In this document: positions 37,771 to 50,237 of the stretch, in pieces
Layout of the letters: each line of letters opens with the position of its first letter
How positions within the stretch are numbered: position 1 is the first letter of the stretch
Assembly: GCA_017165825.1 (NCBI GenBank)
Contig: CM029378.1
Coordinates: forward strand, 14,074,908-14,138,907
Source of the DNA: Hepsetus odoe
Lineage: Eukaryota; Chordata; Actinopteri; Characiformes; Hepsetidae
DNA: 64,000 nucleotides
Direction: 5' to 3'
Position numbers and translations under genes: made by a program
Notes under the pieces: model-generated
Database searches by the model: none
Told to the model about the DNA's origin: nothing
What the model saw: the letters and a program-made list of their open reading frames with translations, nothing else

Positions 37771-38060
37771 ATTTAAAGTGCTTCACCCGTTTGCATGTCT
37801 AGACTGAAGGCTGCGGAGGACGAAAACCGAGCGCTCATCTTTCCATTCTGAACAGGTCTGAGGGTCCAGTCATCCAGCTTTTCTTTAAAATAGAATTCCG
37901 TGGCTTTCTTTTACAGAAAATGGAAAGAAATGAGAAATAATACCGCTGAAAGTCCGCGGTCCAGATGCGCCACCCTTCAACTACTGGTTGCGTCTGTTGC
38001 GAAACTCGGCAACAGCCACAATGCGCGAGGGAGTTATTTTTCCTCCCACCTGTATTCAAA
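37771..38060 (-). other. gabrp: Candidate gabrp 5'-UTR exon, start not fixed
   Basis: On the minus strand a CpG-containing stretch just below the promoter ends at 37771 with a good donor (gtgagt at 37770-37765). The coding exon at 30137-30060 begins with a strong acceptor but has only 25 nt before its ATG, so an upstream non-coding exon is needed. A short ORF opening at an ATG inside this stretch runs into a stop just before the donor and looks like an upstream ORF. The 5' edge is a guess. The exon could belong to another gene; transcript data would decide. Confidence 0.4.
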
Positions 38061-38240
38061 TAAACCCCGCCCCCTTCGTCAGGATTGGCTACATTGATCT
38101 CCGCTCCCGAACGTGGATTGGATACTGTAACGACCCGGCGCTAGGATTGGCCTCCGTTCCTGCTCTTCAGCTGTACGTCAAACCCCGCGCTGTATGCAAA
38201 TACGGGTGGAAAACTGAAACGCGTATTGGACATGAAGCGG
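38060..38240 (-). promoter_or_regulatory. CCAAT/GC-box promoter, probably of gabrp
   Basis: Four CCAAT boxes all read on the minus strand (plus-strand attgg at 38084, 38117, 38146 and 38225). A GC box of Sp1 type lies at 38064-38074, an octamer atgcaaat at 38194-38201 and a half CRE (acgtca) near 38176. CpG is much denser than in the surrounding AT-rich DNA. No clear TATA box was found. The shared CCAAT orientation fits transcription towards the gabrp exons. A divergent plus-strand transcript is possible, but no plus-strand gene is visible. Confidence 0.5.
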
Positions 38241-38524
38241 GTGGTGATTGATGTTGTGAGACCTTCTGACGTTTTGACTTCAGATTAAAGACAAATAAAG
38301 TGGTTTAGGAAAAGGACTACTAGCCCCTGTTTAGGTGAATGATGGAAACCTCCCTCATCTTAAAGCTGAATGAACAACACAGCAGTCAGATTAATGTTAT
38401 TTATTAATTATGAAAGCTTCTTGTCCAGATGACAGGTGTGTAGTCTCATATATGGGTGTCTAAGCATAGTCCGCACACCGGTCATCATTAATCTGGTTAT
38501 GGTGGTGTGAAACTGGGGCTAGGC

Positions 38525-38760
38525 AGCGGTGGCCTAGTTGTTAGGGAGTTGGCACCAGGATCAAAAGACTGTGAGTTTGAATCCCTTACCTCAGCCCTGA
38601 GGTGCCCCTGAGCAAGGTATCGTTCCCATCACTGCTCCCCAGGCACTTTCAATAGCTGCCCCCTGCTGTCAGTGTATGGGTTAAATGCAATGTGTTTTCG
38701 TTGTGTTTCACTGTGTGCTGTGCCATGTTTCACAATGACAAGAACGGTCACTTTCACTAA
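38525..38760 (+). mobile_element. tRNA-derived SINE, type 2
   Basis: Full-length type 2 copy (gcagcggtggcctag head, 'caatgacaagaacggtcac' tail) just beyond the gabrp promoter. No clear target-site duplication was seen. Confidence 0.8.
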
Positions 38761-38764
38761 ATCA

Positions 38765-39120
38765 CAATCCTTCATCTTCCGTCCAACCTGCGTTGTCTCT
38801 CATTCCTAAATCTGTCCATCTTTTTCACAACCTCTGTAGATCTCAGTATCTTTAACTCTGCCACTCTGCCAAGCTCTGGCATCTGTCTTTTCATCAGCAG
38901 CGTCCTCTCCAGTCCTTGCAACATATCTGGTTACACTACCATCTTGTAAACATTCTCATGCAAACCGACAAGTCAAACAGTCAGTCTTTTCATCAAAGCC
39001 ACCTTCAGCCATGTGACTTTTTTTTAGTGCCATTGTTTCCAACCCATATAACATAGCTGGTCTCACTACCATCTGGTAAATATTTTCTTTCAATCTGACA
39101 AGTTGAACAATATCCTGTGT
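38765..39120 (-). mobile_element. LINE 3' coding relic, RTE-like
   Basis: Resembles the 2450-2640 segment: 'aacctctgtagatctcagta', 'ctttaactctgccactctgc' and 'cccatataacatagctggtc' occur in the same order, with internal duplication. No open frame. Confidence 0.6.
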
Positions 39121-39624
39121 CCTGTCGCTGACCTTCAGAAAGGAACATGGTTGTAAATCAAAGCCAGTGGACAGAGCGACATGCTGTGAGATGCCTTTCA
39201 GCCTTTCAGCTATCAGTTTCTGCTATTGTGCTCCGCTGATTCTTCCAGGGGACGGCTCTTGCTGTTGGTTCATTTAAATCACTTTGCCTCAGCTCACAAT
39301 GAATGCAGCTACCTTTAGATCAGATCAGATTAGGCAGCACTGTAGCACGTTATCAGCCCAACTAAATACGCCATTTACTCAAACTGTCTTTAGAAAGTAA
39401 TGTTCTAGATAGTAGACTTTTAAAAAAGGGTGAAAGTGTGCACACCAAGTGGTATGTTTTTGTCACCAAATATTCTCTGCTTGCTCATGCAAATGCAAGC
39501 AGTGAAGCTTCACTGCAGCTCTCCCACTCAAACGGTTTAAATTTGTCCCAGATACATTAGCGCACCACCTCAGCCTCCACTCTGCATTTGGTCAGAACTA
39601 GGAACAAATGAGGACTCAAATTTT

Positions 39625-39830
39625 GATGCACTCTTTAAAAAAGAGCCATAAAGGGTCTTTATATGAAACTATGAACCATTTTAGTTCCCTTAAGAATCAT
39701 GTAAAGGTATTATGCACAATTTGCATAATGCAGAGGTTCCAATTTAATGGTTCTTCCAAGTTTCCTTTAAATTCAAAAAGGTTCTTTACATTGGCACATC
39801 TAATTTATATAAATGGAGTAATTTAAGAGC
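39625..39830. repeat. Interspersed repeat of 'ggttcttc' type
   Basis: Tracts such as agagccataaagggtcttta, atggttcttccaag and aaggttctttacattggca resemble a palindromic fish repeat; a related copy is at 51790-51930. Not coding. Confidence 0.4.
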
Positions 39831-39839
39831 TTTTCACTG

Positions 39840-41530
39840 AAAATCTCTTTAAGGGAAGCAAAATAAATTTTTATTTAAACAACCCTTTCTTGGCTCTTTG
39901 TTTTGGGTTAAAGAGGACCAGAAAAAAGGGTGCAAAGTTAAGCCATGCACAAAATATCCCCAAAAAGGAAAACATTTAGTTAAGAAAGAAAGAAATCAGC
40001 TAGCCCAGCTCCACTCTACCTGTACTAGACCTCAACCCTGCATTGTATTCAGCACTGAGGTACAAAGCCTTTTTTCATCTGACAGTAGTGTTACCTGTTT
40101 GTTTACAGAGGCAGAACATGCCAACAGGGTGTTGCCCAATCTGGGCATATTGGACAGATTGATCGTCCTGCCACACAAGGGGAATGGTGCCTTTAAGGCA
40201 CTAGAGCTCTAACAGACGTTTGGGGGGGGCTTTTGTTTTATCATGTTTTGGTATCACATCTTAATAATACCACTGCAGACTTTTAAACCTAAGAAAGCAT
40301 GACACCAGTCAGATTTTAGAATATCATTTGCAAAGAGATGATTTTTATTAACACAAAATTAGGCAAAGTGCTGCATGTGAAACTGCATTTGAGCTCTTTG
40401 TACTCACTCAAAAGAAACAGACTTTCTGTCTTTTCATTTCTTTTCTCGTCATCCTCCTAGGAAACATGGAAATGGGTTGGATCTGGTTGCTTCCTATCTT
40501 CCTAACTGCATGTGGTCTTGTGGTTTGTTACATAATGCAGTGTATATATAGAGAGAGATGTATGGAAAAATACATCCAATAGCATAAGCTCTGAAATTTA
40601 AAATCAAAAGCGTCATACTTTCAGTGATCTTTGACCTGAAAATATGTTGCCTCTAATAAGCACAGATCACAACCACGAAATTCCTCCAAAGAAAAACTGA
40701 GCTCGGCACATTGTTACCTAGAGGCAAGCATCACTATCCCAGCAGGTTCTAAATGAGGAAAGGCCAGGAGGTAGCAAACACAGCACAATTAAAGCAGTGC
40801 AGTACGATTTAAAATGTTTTCTTTTAATGTCTGTTTCCCATTAAGTCAGTTTTTAACTGTAGCCTATTTTGAGAGCTAATTATTTGGTTTAGCCACTAGG
40901 GTAATTGTCCATTTTTCTTTAAGAAATCTTTTATCTGTAGGATAGACATTGCAATCTCACAACAGCAAATACATCAGAATTACAACAGGTTTCGTATGTA
41001 TGTGAGGAAATGAAAGTTTTTTTGCTCCAATAGGAATAAATGCATGTTGTTTGATGAGATGTACCATACAAGAGTGCAATTTATACACGAGTTAAATTAT
41101 AGCAAATAATGAACTATACAGTCTTTAAAGGTTTGTATTGGTTCATTAATGCAGTTCATTTGCTACTGAGTTAGTGATTGCACTTGGATTGCAGGATCTT
41201 TCTGAATAATTTACATCAGTTCAAAGTCCCAATTTTCTTATAAATGAAGTTAGAACAGTTATTGTACTGCATGTTTTCAGTGACAAAATGTAGTTTTCAG
41301 TAGTTTTCATAAAAAAAACAAACCTAAGACGAGTGTAAGTCTGGCTTAGGGAGAACCCAGGGGGCCGTCACTTTGATGTGGAAAGTAGATGAGCCATGGA
41401 AAAACAGGTAAGAACTGAAAATAAGAGCTATTCGACAAGTGCATTATTGTACTATAAGGAAAGAAACAAAGCAGCAACTATATGAATTATTAACAAAACC
41501 AAGCTGAGGCCTGTCAGAGACACAGTGAGG
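39840..41530. other. Stretch without recognised genes
   Basis: Holds a 104-codon plus frame (39898-40212) with no familiar motif and no splice context. Nothing else stands out. Confidence 0.4.
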
Positions 41531-41531
41531 G

Positions 41532-41536
<5 letters not shown>

Positions 41537-41596
<60 letters not shown>
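41537..41596. repeat. (GA)n microsatellite
   Basis: About 29 GA units with one AAAG interruption. Confidence 0.95.
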
Positions 41597-41600
<4 letters not shown>

Positions 41601-41739
41601 AAGAGAATTCAAAACTCAGCCCAGGTAGGCCAACAGTTCTCAATCAACACCTACAGCACTCTCCTACACAGCCATCATATCAGCCCAGCAAGGGCAATTT
41701 CTCACAGTGTAGGCACACACAATGCTTTCAAAGCAATCT

Positions 41740-42110
41740 GTCATAAGCTTGACACTCCAACGACGCCCACGCTCAGTTTCCACTGCTGGGAAAATGTGGA
41801 TCCACTGCTATAGGGCCTGCACTGGGGAAAGCACAGGCCCTGTCCCTGTAGCTGAAGTTTTTCTGCCACCATACCGGGCAGCTGTTTTTATTGAAAGGGA
41901 CAGCAGCAGCAGAGCAGAGGCTGGAGGTTTTAAGGCTGAGGCCGGCACTGTGCAGAGAGCACCATATGGTCCTGCCTCTGGACACACGCACATGGTTAGA
42001 GTAAAACTGCTCTGGGCTTATATAAGAAAGTGCAAAAGCAAGAGCCCCTCAGGTGGCCTCTGAGGGATGAGAGTGGGGCAAGGGTATCCACTGGCGTCCC
42101 TGGTGCTGGC
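41740..42110. other. GC-richer island of unknown role
   Basis: Frames of 60-113 codons overlap on both strands, as expected for GC-rich non-coding DNA. A palindromic TATA-like cttatataag lies at about 42017-42026. No protein family is recognised in any frame. It could be a regulatory element or an old exon. Confidence 0.3.
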
Positions 42111-42296
42111 TTTGCTAAATATTGATTTTAGCTTAGCACCCAGTGCTCTGTGGTCATCAGCTTCCTCTATGGTGATGATGTTGGCAGCATGCAGCAACCT
42201 TTAATATACTGGACGATGAGCATATTAAGGCTCAGAGTTATATAGAAACAATGTAATAATTAAACGCAATTTAGAGAAATATTACTAGCATATTCA

Positions 42297-42529
42297 GTCA
42301 TTTTCTGCTGCTTGTCCCAAGCAGGGTCAAGCTAGAATCCATCCCAGCTCATACAGGGCAAAGGACAGGAGGGACACCCTGGACAGGTCACCAGCCCATA
42401 GCAGGGAGGAGCGAGATGGGGACGGAACCTTGCTCAAGAGTAACTCAGGGCAACCTATTGGGAAGGGGTCGAACCCCCGGTCCTCGATCATGTGTGGCAG
42501 CCTAACCACTAGGCCACTGCTGCCTATTC
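42297..42529 (-). mobile_element. tRNA-derived SINE, type 1, with target-site duplication
   Basis: Minus-strand copy with the tRNA-like head at the right end. A 12-bp direct repeat (ctagcatattca) lies at 42285-42296 and 42530-42541. It sits about 70 bp left of a Tc1-like short element. Confidence 0.9.
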
Positions 42530-42599
42530 CTAGCATATTCACAATTATAATTTAAACCAACTGAACAGCCCTTTTTTTTCTAAATACATTGATTACAAA

Positions 42600-43134
42600 T
42601 ACAGTACTGTGCAAAAGTTTTAGGCAGGTGTGGAAAAAATGCTGTTAACAAGGACTCTTTCAGAAATATAAATAATGATTGTTTATTTTGATCAATTTAC
42701 ACTATGCAAAGTGAGCGAATAAAAGAAAAATCTAATAAAATCAATATTTGGTGTTACTGCAGCACACTATTTGAAACCAGCATCAGTTCTTCTGGCCCCC
42801 ACAGAGCCCTGATCTCAGCATCATCCAGTGTGTCTGGATTACATGAAGAGACAGAAGGATGTGAGGAAGATACATCCACAGAAGATCTGTGGTTCGTTCT
42901 CCAAGATGTTTGGAACAACCTACCAGCGAAGTTCCTTCAAAAACTGTGCGCAAGTGTACCTAGAAGAATTGATGCTGTTTTGAAGGCAGGTGGTCACAAA
43001 TATTGATTTGATTTAAATTTCTATTGTTCATTCACTGCATTTGTTGATGAAAATAAATGATTAACACTTCCATTTCTGAAAGCATTCTTTGTTCCATATT
43101 TTCCATCTGCCTAAAACTTTTGCTGTGTCCTCTA
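42600..43134 (+). mobile_element. Short Tc1-like element, copy C
   Basis: Left end tacagtactgtgcaaaagtt is intact. The right end is decayed (gcctaaaacttttgctgtg). The transposase tail remnant is open for 100 codons from 42704 owing to small indels. Confidence 0.8.
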
Positions 43135-43239
43135 TACTACCACCACTCAAAGTCCCATGTGCATGTTTATGGTTCTTTGTGTATAATTATATAATAATAT
43201 TTTACTAAGAACAAAAGAATATAAAGAACATAAGAAAGA

Positions 43240-43985
43240 ATAGAGTAGAGTAGAGAGTGAAGTAGAGTGATCTTTTATTATCACAGATGGGAAATTTGGG
43301 CGTTACAGGGCTCTTAAAAGACAGGTGTATAGAAGAGAAGAAAAAAATATATAAAGATATAGAGAAAGGAACAAGTACAGGAGAGAAAAAGGAGCTATGA
43401 TAAATAATAGAAAATTAACTATATATATCTATGTATATATATATATATACATATACATATCCTGCAATATACAGTAATAAGTTATTGAATGAATTATACA
43501 TATAAATAACAAGTAGCAAAATATAAATATAGCAAAAATATGAATATAAATGTAATAATGAATAATAAATGTAATAATAACAATAATAATAATAATATAA
43601 CATACAATACAGTAATAATAATAATAATAGTAATAATAATAATTATATATATATATATATTATAATATATAACAATAATAAACAAGTAGTGTAATGTTAT
43701 GTTATGATGTTATGATGAGTTATGGAGTCTTATTGCAGCAGGTAGGAATGACCTGCGGTAGCGTTCTTTCTTACACTGCGGGTGTAACAGTCTACTGCTG
43801 AACGAGCTGCTCAGTGCTCGTACAGTCTCGTGTAGGGGGTGGCAGGTGTTGTCCATGATGGATGTTAGTTTGGACAACATCCTCTCCTCCCCTACCTGCT
43901 CGATGGACTTGAGCGGACAGTTCAGGACAGAGCTGGCCCTCTTGACCAGTTTGTTTAGTTTCCCTCTGTCCCTCTCTGCGAATAT
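43240..43985 (-). mobile_element. Rex1/CR1-like LINE 3' end relic
   Basis: The minus strand from 43985 to 43725 encodes, with frameshifts, pieces such as SIMDNTCHPLHETVRALSS and HPRCKKERYRRSFLPAA, typical of the C-terminal end of Rex1/CR1-like proteins. Lower coordinates (43240-43710) hold AT-rich 3' sequence with AAT/TA repeats. Confidence 0.65.
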
Positions 43986-43989
43986 AAGA

Positions 43990-45920
43990 TGGCATAGTGA
44001 ACTAAACTCTGTTCAAAAGTTTAAAGATTAGGTTCTTAATGCGAGATGCTTCATGTTGTTCACATGCACTAATTATCATCCCATTTACCAAAATTGCTCT
44101 TAAAAAATCATTTTTGAAACCCAAAGGTATTGCTCCACAGATCATTTCTGCAGCTCTGTTTTTAAGACTTGATGGAGAATCAAATGCAACAGTTTTGAAG
44201 TTCAACTACTATTTTAAGAAATAATCAAAACACTGACATAATATTACACAAAGAAATATACATATGATGTCATTTTGTCACAGACATTTGAAAAGCCTTC
44301 TCCTCATTCTGTCATTCCAGGATAAAAGTGCTGTGATCCAGCATGAGGAAAAGTACACAGCTGTAATTGTTAGACAGGCAAAATGAATACAGGACTACTG
44401 ACAGCCATTACGACTAAACCCACCAACAAGATACTTCCCAACATCAAGAACTAGTTGCACTGTACTTACCCATAAATGAAGGGCAACTGCTATGAATATT
44501 GTTCATATATATAGAAGTGTTGAACTGTCTCTTGGTAAAAAAATCAGCTTTTCTCCAGTATCTCTGCTGTAGCTTAAAATAAAGCACTTTGACAGTTCAC
44601 CCAGCCTTGTCGACTCAGAAAAGAAGTTTGTCACTATCCACTGCCATGATTCCTATTAAAATCCACTACACTGGTAGCACTGAAAACCATCATCTGTGAA
44701 CTGATTTTTTCCCTCCGTTTGCATTAATTTTAATGATTCAAAAAGCCTGAGGGACATAGAAAGGTTATGCACATTGAGGTGTTAATAAGAGTCCGATATC
44801 TGGATTCAGTGAGTTTGCATTTGCCTGGCCAAAAATAAAAGTTCCAATCTCAGAGAATTTTGTTGGGCTTTCTGAACACAGGGAACAGTTGGCTATGCTT
44901 ATAGACATTGAATCACAAGCCTGATGTACTTGGCAAATCAAGACTACCCAGTTGTCTTTTTGATTGCATTTCATTTGCTCTCTTCGGGCTACTTTCTTTG
45001 CTTGAAACAGAGATTGGTCTAAATGAAACTGAATGTAACACATCACGGCATCATTCTGGAGACAATTTATATTATTACAACAATAGCTCCGGAGTGATGG
45101 TTAACAAAGCCTCTCTTGTGCCTAAAACACTGGTCTGATTCTAAACCATGATGTAAGTGTACTAAAGCTTTGGATGACAGACCCTCAGAATGAACCTTAG
45201 AGATTACATTTGACTGTTCTCATGTTGGCTTAGTTCTCGGACAACAATTGCTTTGTGAGCTGATGTAGGTTTAAGGCGAACTTGTTAAATACCACAAGGC
45301 TCATGAGGGATATTCCGTCATTCATTCTGTGCCCTTACTACAAGCATAGACATAGGCGTGTTAAAGCTGCAAAGGTATTAAAGACTTTAAAACCTCAGAT
45401 TTATGAACTAATCTCTAAATGCACTGTCCTCCCTTAGGAGAACACAAACTCAGCTGAGCTGAGCCAGTGATTACATAAGACTGCTATGCTGCAAAAAAGT
45501 GGCCTGTTGGCCTCTCGCAGTAATGTGGGTGACATTTAGATGGTTATAAAATGATTCATAATTAGCTTTTTATTGTTTCCTTTGGTTTTAGTGAGTGAGT
45601 TTATGCCTGCATTAGAGTGAATAGAAAATGATACACTGTTGAAAACTTTGTCCACTGTATTAACAAAACAATGTCATGCAAAACTGTCTTTCTCTGCTTT
45701 GTGAAAAAAGGAGTGTAAGGAGAGTTACAGTGTGCCATTCACTCTCCTAAACAGTTCACATATGAAAGCAAAGCTGCTCTTAATCCTCTTTTAGATTCAC
45801 TGCATATTAATGCAATGTCATTAAAATCAACACATTCATATATCTGTCTATTAATCCTACGGCAGGTTAGCACAGTCCATTTAAACTGAAATGATAAATG
45901 TGTGTCTATGTGTAAGATCT
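43990..45920. other. Stretch without recognised genes
   Basis: AT-rich; short chance frames only. Confidence 0.4.
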
Positions 45921-45923
45921 GAA

Positions 45924-46112
45924 TACATTTACTAGACGCTGTTATCCAGAGCGACTTACATGTCCTAATTACAGGGACAGTCCCCCTGGAGCAATTCAGG
46001 GTTAAGGGTCTTGCTCAGGGATGGTAGGGCTAGAGGTGGGATTCAAACCTGGGACCTCTTGAGCCATTGGTCCATAGGCAAGCATCCTACCACTAGACCA
46101 CCACCACCCTGA
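45924..46112 (-). mobile_element. Third SINE-like fish repeat
   Basis: Carries the widespread fish module 'ccagagcgacttacatg' and 'gagcaattcagggttaaggg', ending in a tRNA-like stretch that reads on the minus strand (gggattcaaacc, actagaccacca). It directly abuts the Tc1-like short element at 46124. Confidence 0.7.
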
Positions 46113-46123
46113 ATACATTGTCA

Positions 46124-46676
46124 CACAGTACTGTGCAAAAGTTTTAGGCAGGTGTGGAAAAAATGATGTAAACAAAGAATGCTTTCAGAAATATAAATAA
46201 TGGTTATTTATTTTCATCAATTTACAAAATGCAAAGTGAGCGAACAAAAGAAAAATCTAAATCAAATCAATATTTGGTGTTACTACCTTTTGCCATCAAA
46301 CCAGCATCAGTTCCTCTGGCCCCGACAGAGCCCTGATCTCAACATCATCCAGAGTGTCTGGATTACATGAAGAGACAGAAGGATGTGAGGAAGCCTACAT
46401 CCACAGAAGATCTGTGCTTAGTTCTCCAAGATGTTTGGAACAACCTACCAGCCGAGTTCCTTCAAAAACTGTGTGCAAGTGTACCTAGAAGAATTGATGC
46501 TGTTTGAAGGCAAAGGGTGGTCACACCAAATATTGATTTGATTTAAATTTCTCTTTTGTTCATTCACTGCATTTTGTTGATTGATGAAAATAAATGATTA
46601 ACACTTCCATTTCTGAAAGCATTCTTTGTTTACAGCATTTTTTCACACCTGCCTAACACTTTTGCACAGTACTGTA
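46124..46676 (+). mobile_element. Short Tc1-like element, copy D
   Basis: Best-preserved pair of ends: inverted repeats of about 65 bp (cagtactgtgcaaaagtttt and its complement). Same transposase-tail remnant as copies A and C, here with a one-base deletion near 46505 that breaks the frame. Confidence 0.85.
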
Positions 46677-46679
46677 TGT

Positions 46680-49600
46680 CAGTTTTAAAATCATAAATAA
46701 AGGAGCCAAACTGTTCTTTTCTGAGGGATAAAGAGAGGTTGGAAGGTTTGAAGAGGATGGAAGATAATGTAAGTTATTAAGTCTTTTGTGGTTCTAAAAA
46801 CTATATAAAAGTCATAAATGTACATCAGGTGATTTATAAAATGGAACATAATGGCAGAAAATGGCTCTTTTATGTTAGAATTACAATAATAGTTTTAACA
46901 AAGAAAGAATTTATGTTAATCTAATTGAAATATGGTAATCTAGGGTGACTTCTGATGAAAGACAAGGGTGGTTTCATAAGAAATAATGGATTACGGGTGG
47001 ATTAGAATCGATGGACTAGAGTGATGTGATTTCACAGCATAGTATGCATATCTCATACACACATATTACAGTTACTGTACATGCCCCCCAAGAAGTGGCT
47101 TTTTTTCCAGCTAACCATCCATACTAGAGCCATCATATTGTGGTCAAACTGATGCATCTGCGGTGAAGGCTTTTTAATGAAATTATCCCCTTCAAAAAGA
47201 AACGTCTAATTTAGTGTAACAACGGGATTGCATGTTTTGGCACATGTCTGCCTCAATTAATTAAACATTTTAAATTGATTTATTCATCTTATCTAATTAT
47301 ATGAGTAGGAGGGACTCTCTTAAAAGTCTTATGTCTCAGATTGTGGAAATATTGTGTGAGTCATTGATTTCATTGATTTATGTACTGCCTTCAATCCAAA
47401 AAGGAGTAGAAATGTAATCACATTTAATCACATTTAATTAATCTGTTTTCTCATTTACCCTGTTCACCTTGCTGATAATGTATAATAGATTAATACAGCT
47501 GAGGTAGAACTGAATCACAGAGAAAACAAGTTTTGCTTTTTTGTGTGCCTCCATACTATATACTGTAATACTTTTCCACAGTATTTTAAAAGAAATGGCA
47601 ATTTACCACAGAACGCATTTTAGATAATAAGGCTAAAATCTCTGTAGAAATGGAAAGTAACCATTACAATTACCATTCCACTTCCCTGTATAAAACCAAT
47701 CCCCTCCAAAAAACACTGATGCCTTTATGTGTATTTAAAGAGGGTAAGAGAGGTTAGATCATTGTTGGAGATTTGCAAAAGATGTTTGCTTTTGGAAGCA
47801 TCGAGTCTCTAGTCACAGGTTCATTTAAAAGGCTCAGGTTGTTATGCAATGAATAAATAGCAGCATAGAACTGCTCTGAAGACTACCATGGAAACCAGCA
47901 CTGTGTAGCAGCTCCTCTGTTTCCTGACTTAAAGAGGCATAGAGCATGTGGAGCAGCTCCACTTCCTTAGACCTTCCTAGCACTGTGCCTTTCCAGCCCA
48001 AGCACACATGTTAATGATTCCCTGATTATGTTCATTAGATCTCACTGTGTTACAGACTCTTTCAGCTGCAATGCTAACACTCCCAAAGACAGGGAGTTTT
48101 TAGTTTCATCCTCTAAATAATGAGCTTTCTTCTCTTTTTTGACAGGGTTTGATCTGCCTTGGTTCACAGAGATGTGGTGCATTTTTTCACTGAGGATTCA
48201 CTTCACTAGCATCACCATCTGATGTGAATACAGTATATCAGAGACATGTTGTCTTATATATTGTTAGATGTATAAAAAATATATTTTTTAAGTTTAAACC
48301 AAGTAAAGCCTTCTTAAGAAAGAAGATGTTTATTTGCTTCATGATGAAGCAACACTCTTAAGGAAGCCCCACTAGCATGCCTGTTTTGGCAGATCCAGCA
48401 GTGAGGATCATTAAAAACCTGTGTGCAGATGAGGCTGGTGGGAGAGGGGTAACTCTGTGGCCAGATGGGATTGTAGCCCAGATACCCACTGATCCCATCT
48501 GTCAGAAAAAAAAATAATCATGAACTTTCAACCACAGGACTCTATGCAGGGAACACCAGCAAAAAACGCTTGTTTTTCTTTTTTCTTACCTTTAAAAATC
48601 ATAGTTGATTAAGTCAGTAAAAGGCAGCATGTGTTTTCAAATGGTGTAACATAAAAAAACAATTAAATAAAAAATATTACGGTTTTGAATTGATCCCTAC
48701 GTTGTCTTTCACCAGTCTATTTCTTGAAGCCATACCCCCAGTCAGCCACCTCTCATTTTTCTTCTTGTTAACATTAACACTTTCAGAAGCATGGAGAATT
48801 TTACTTTCTGACTCTTAAAAACATCTGAAGGAGTTTGTACTCTGCTATAATAAGGGCCTGTGTTCCTGTTAAATGTCAGGCTCATCCTCATTTTCCATAA
48901 CTGAATTCATTAAGGTGCATCTCTCACACTGATCAGAAACAGGAGAACAAACCTCTCTGCAGTGCAAACTCCTATTCTCCGACTCTGGCATCAGCTCTTT
49001 TTGCTCTAAAGTGAAGTGAAGGAACGCCTAATCTGAAATGCAACACACTGTTTACAGCTGTGTTAATGCTTTGGGACATGAAACATAAAATATGGTTGTT
49101 ACCTCTGAAAAGCAGTAAAATCTGCTGCAATGGATAATAATATATTGAGGTGGTACAATAAAATAAAATAAAATGTAAAATGTTATCTACTAAAAATTGT
49201 AATGGCAATTGCAACCCCATGACTTTGTAAGTGCTGTAGAGCTGCAAATGAAATCCAAGCTGTCATAACAGCTTTGCTTTATAGAATATATTCAGGCCCA
49301 TAGGGTTCAAAGTGAAACGAGTCATCAGTGATTTTCAAAAGAATAGTTCAGAAGAAGTTTTCTTTTTAAATTTTGATTATAAATGGAAGGGACAAATCTG
49401 CCATTAGAAGCCCAGATCAGTGCTTTTACAGTCTGAATAAACATGTTATTGGTGGACTGTTGTTGTAACTGCTTTACTGATCCTACAAATCAAACTCTAA
49501 AGTGACAGAATACAGAAATAAATGAACAAAGCTAAGACATTTGGGGAAAAAAAATAGAAAGTGATACAAGAGACTGAATTATGTAAAACAAAAAATAATC

Positions 49601-49975
49601 CTCAATTTAACCATCTCATGAGCACTCATTTTGGCCAAAAAGAAAAAAGAATAAACATATTTTTAAGTTTTTTTCTGTCATACCTTCACCTAAATGAAAT
49701 AAATAAACTGTTGTTAGATTTCACAGCTTCCTTGGGGATAAAATGTGGCAAAGAGTTGGGAAACCTCTTGGACAGACAGCTAAACTGGGCAGTTCAATTG
49801 AGTGAATTAATACTTGATTTTTGGACCTGGCCTTGTGGTCCCACATGCAAGTCTGCTCTGCTAACATATTAAGCAAAGCCAAGGGTCAACAGGACATGAA
49901 AATTCCTCCAAAAATTAGGCAGTGATGCAGATGAAAAGCCTGATATTGTCTACAAAGTGTTCTGAATTCAGTCAG
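46680..49975. other. Stretch without recognised genes
   Basis: AT-rich, low in recognisable repeats. No coding exon could be supported on either strand. Confidence 0.4.
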
Positions 49976-49990
49976 AATGTGATGAATTGT

Positions 49991-50237
49991 CCATCCATCC
50001 ATTATCTGCTACTTGTCCCAAACAGGGTCGCGGGGGGGTGCCGGTGTCCAACCCAGCGTACACAGGGTGAGGACGGGGGACGCACCCTGGACAGGTCACC
50101 AGCCCATCTCAGGGAGGAGCGGGACGGGGACGGCACCTTGCTCAAGGGCACCTCAGGGCAACCTATTGGGAAGGGGTTCGAACCCCCGATCCTCCGATCA
50201 TAGGGCCAATGCCCTAACCGCTAGGCCACCGCTGCCC
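49991..50237 (-). mobile_element. tRNA-derived SINE, type 1, with target-site duplication
   Basis: Nearly full-length minus-strand copy ending in a (tggatggatgg)-like tail. A 12-bp duplication (gtgatgaattgt) lies at 49979-49990 and 50238-50249. Confidence 0.9.

Noticed and set aside
37835..38059. 74-codon minus frame in the promoter region
   Set aside because: It reaches a stop with no family match; better explained as 5' UTR/promoter DNA.
39898..40212. 104-codon plus frame
   Set aside because: No recognisable motif, no splice context and skewed composition; probably chance.
41722..42063. 113-codon plus frame and overlapping minus frames
   Set aside because: Frames on both strands over the same GC-rich block point to composition, not coding.
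43415..43685. Tyr/Ile-rich minus frames
   Set aside because: Translation of TA/AAT repeats in the LINE 3' region.
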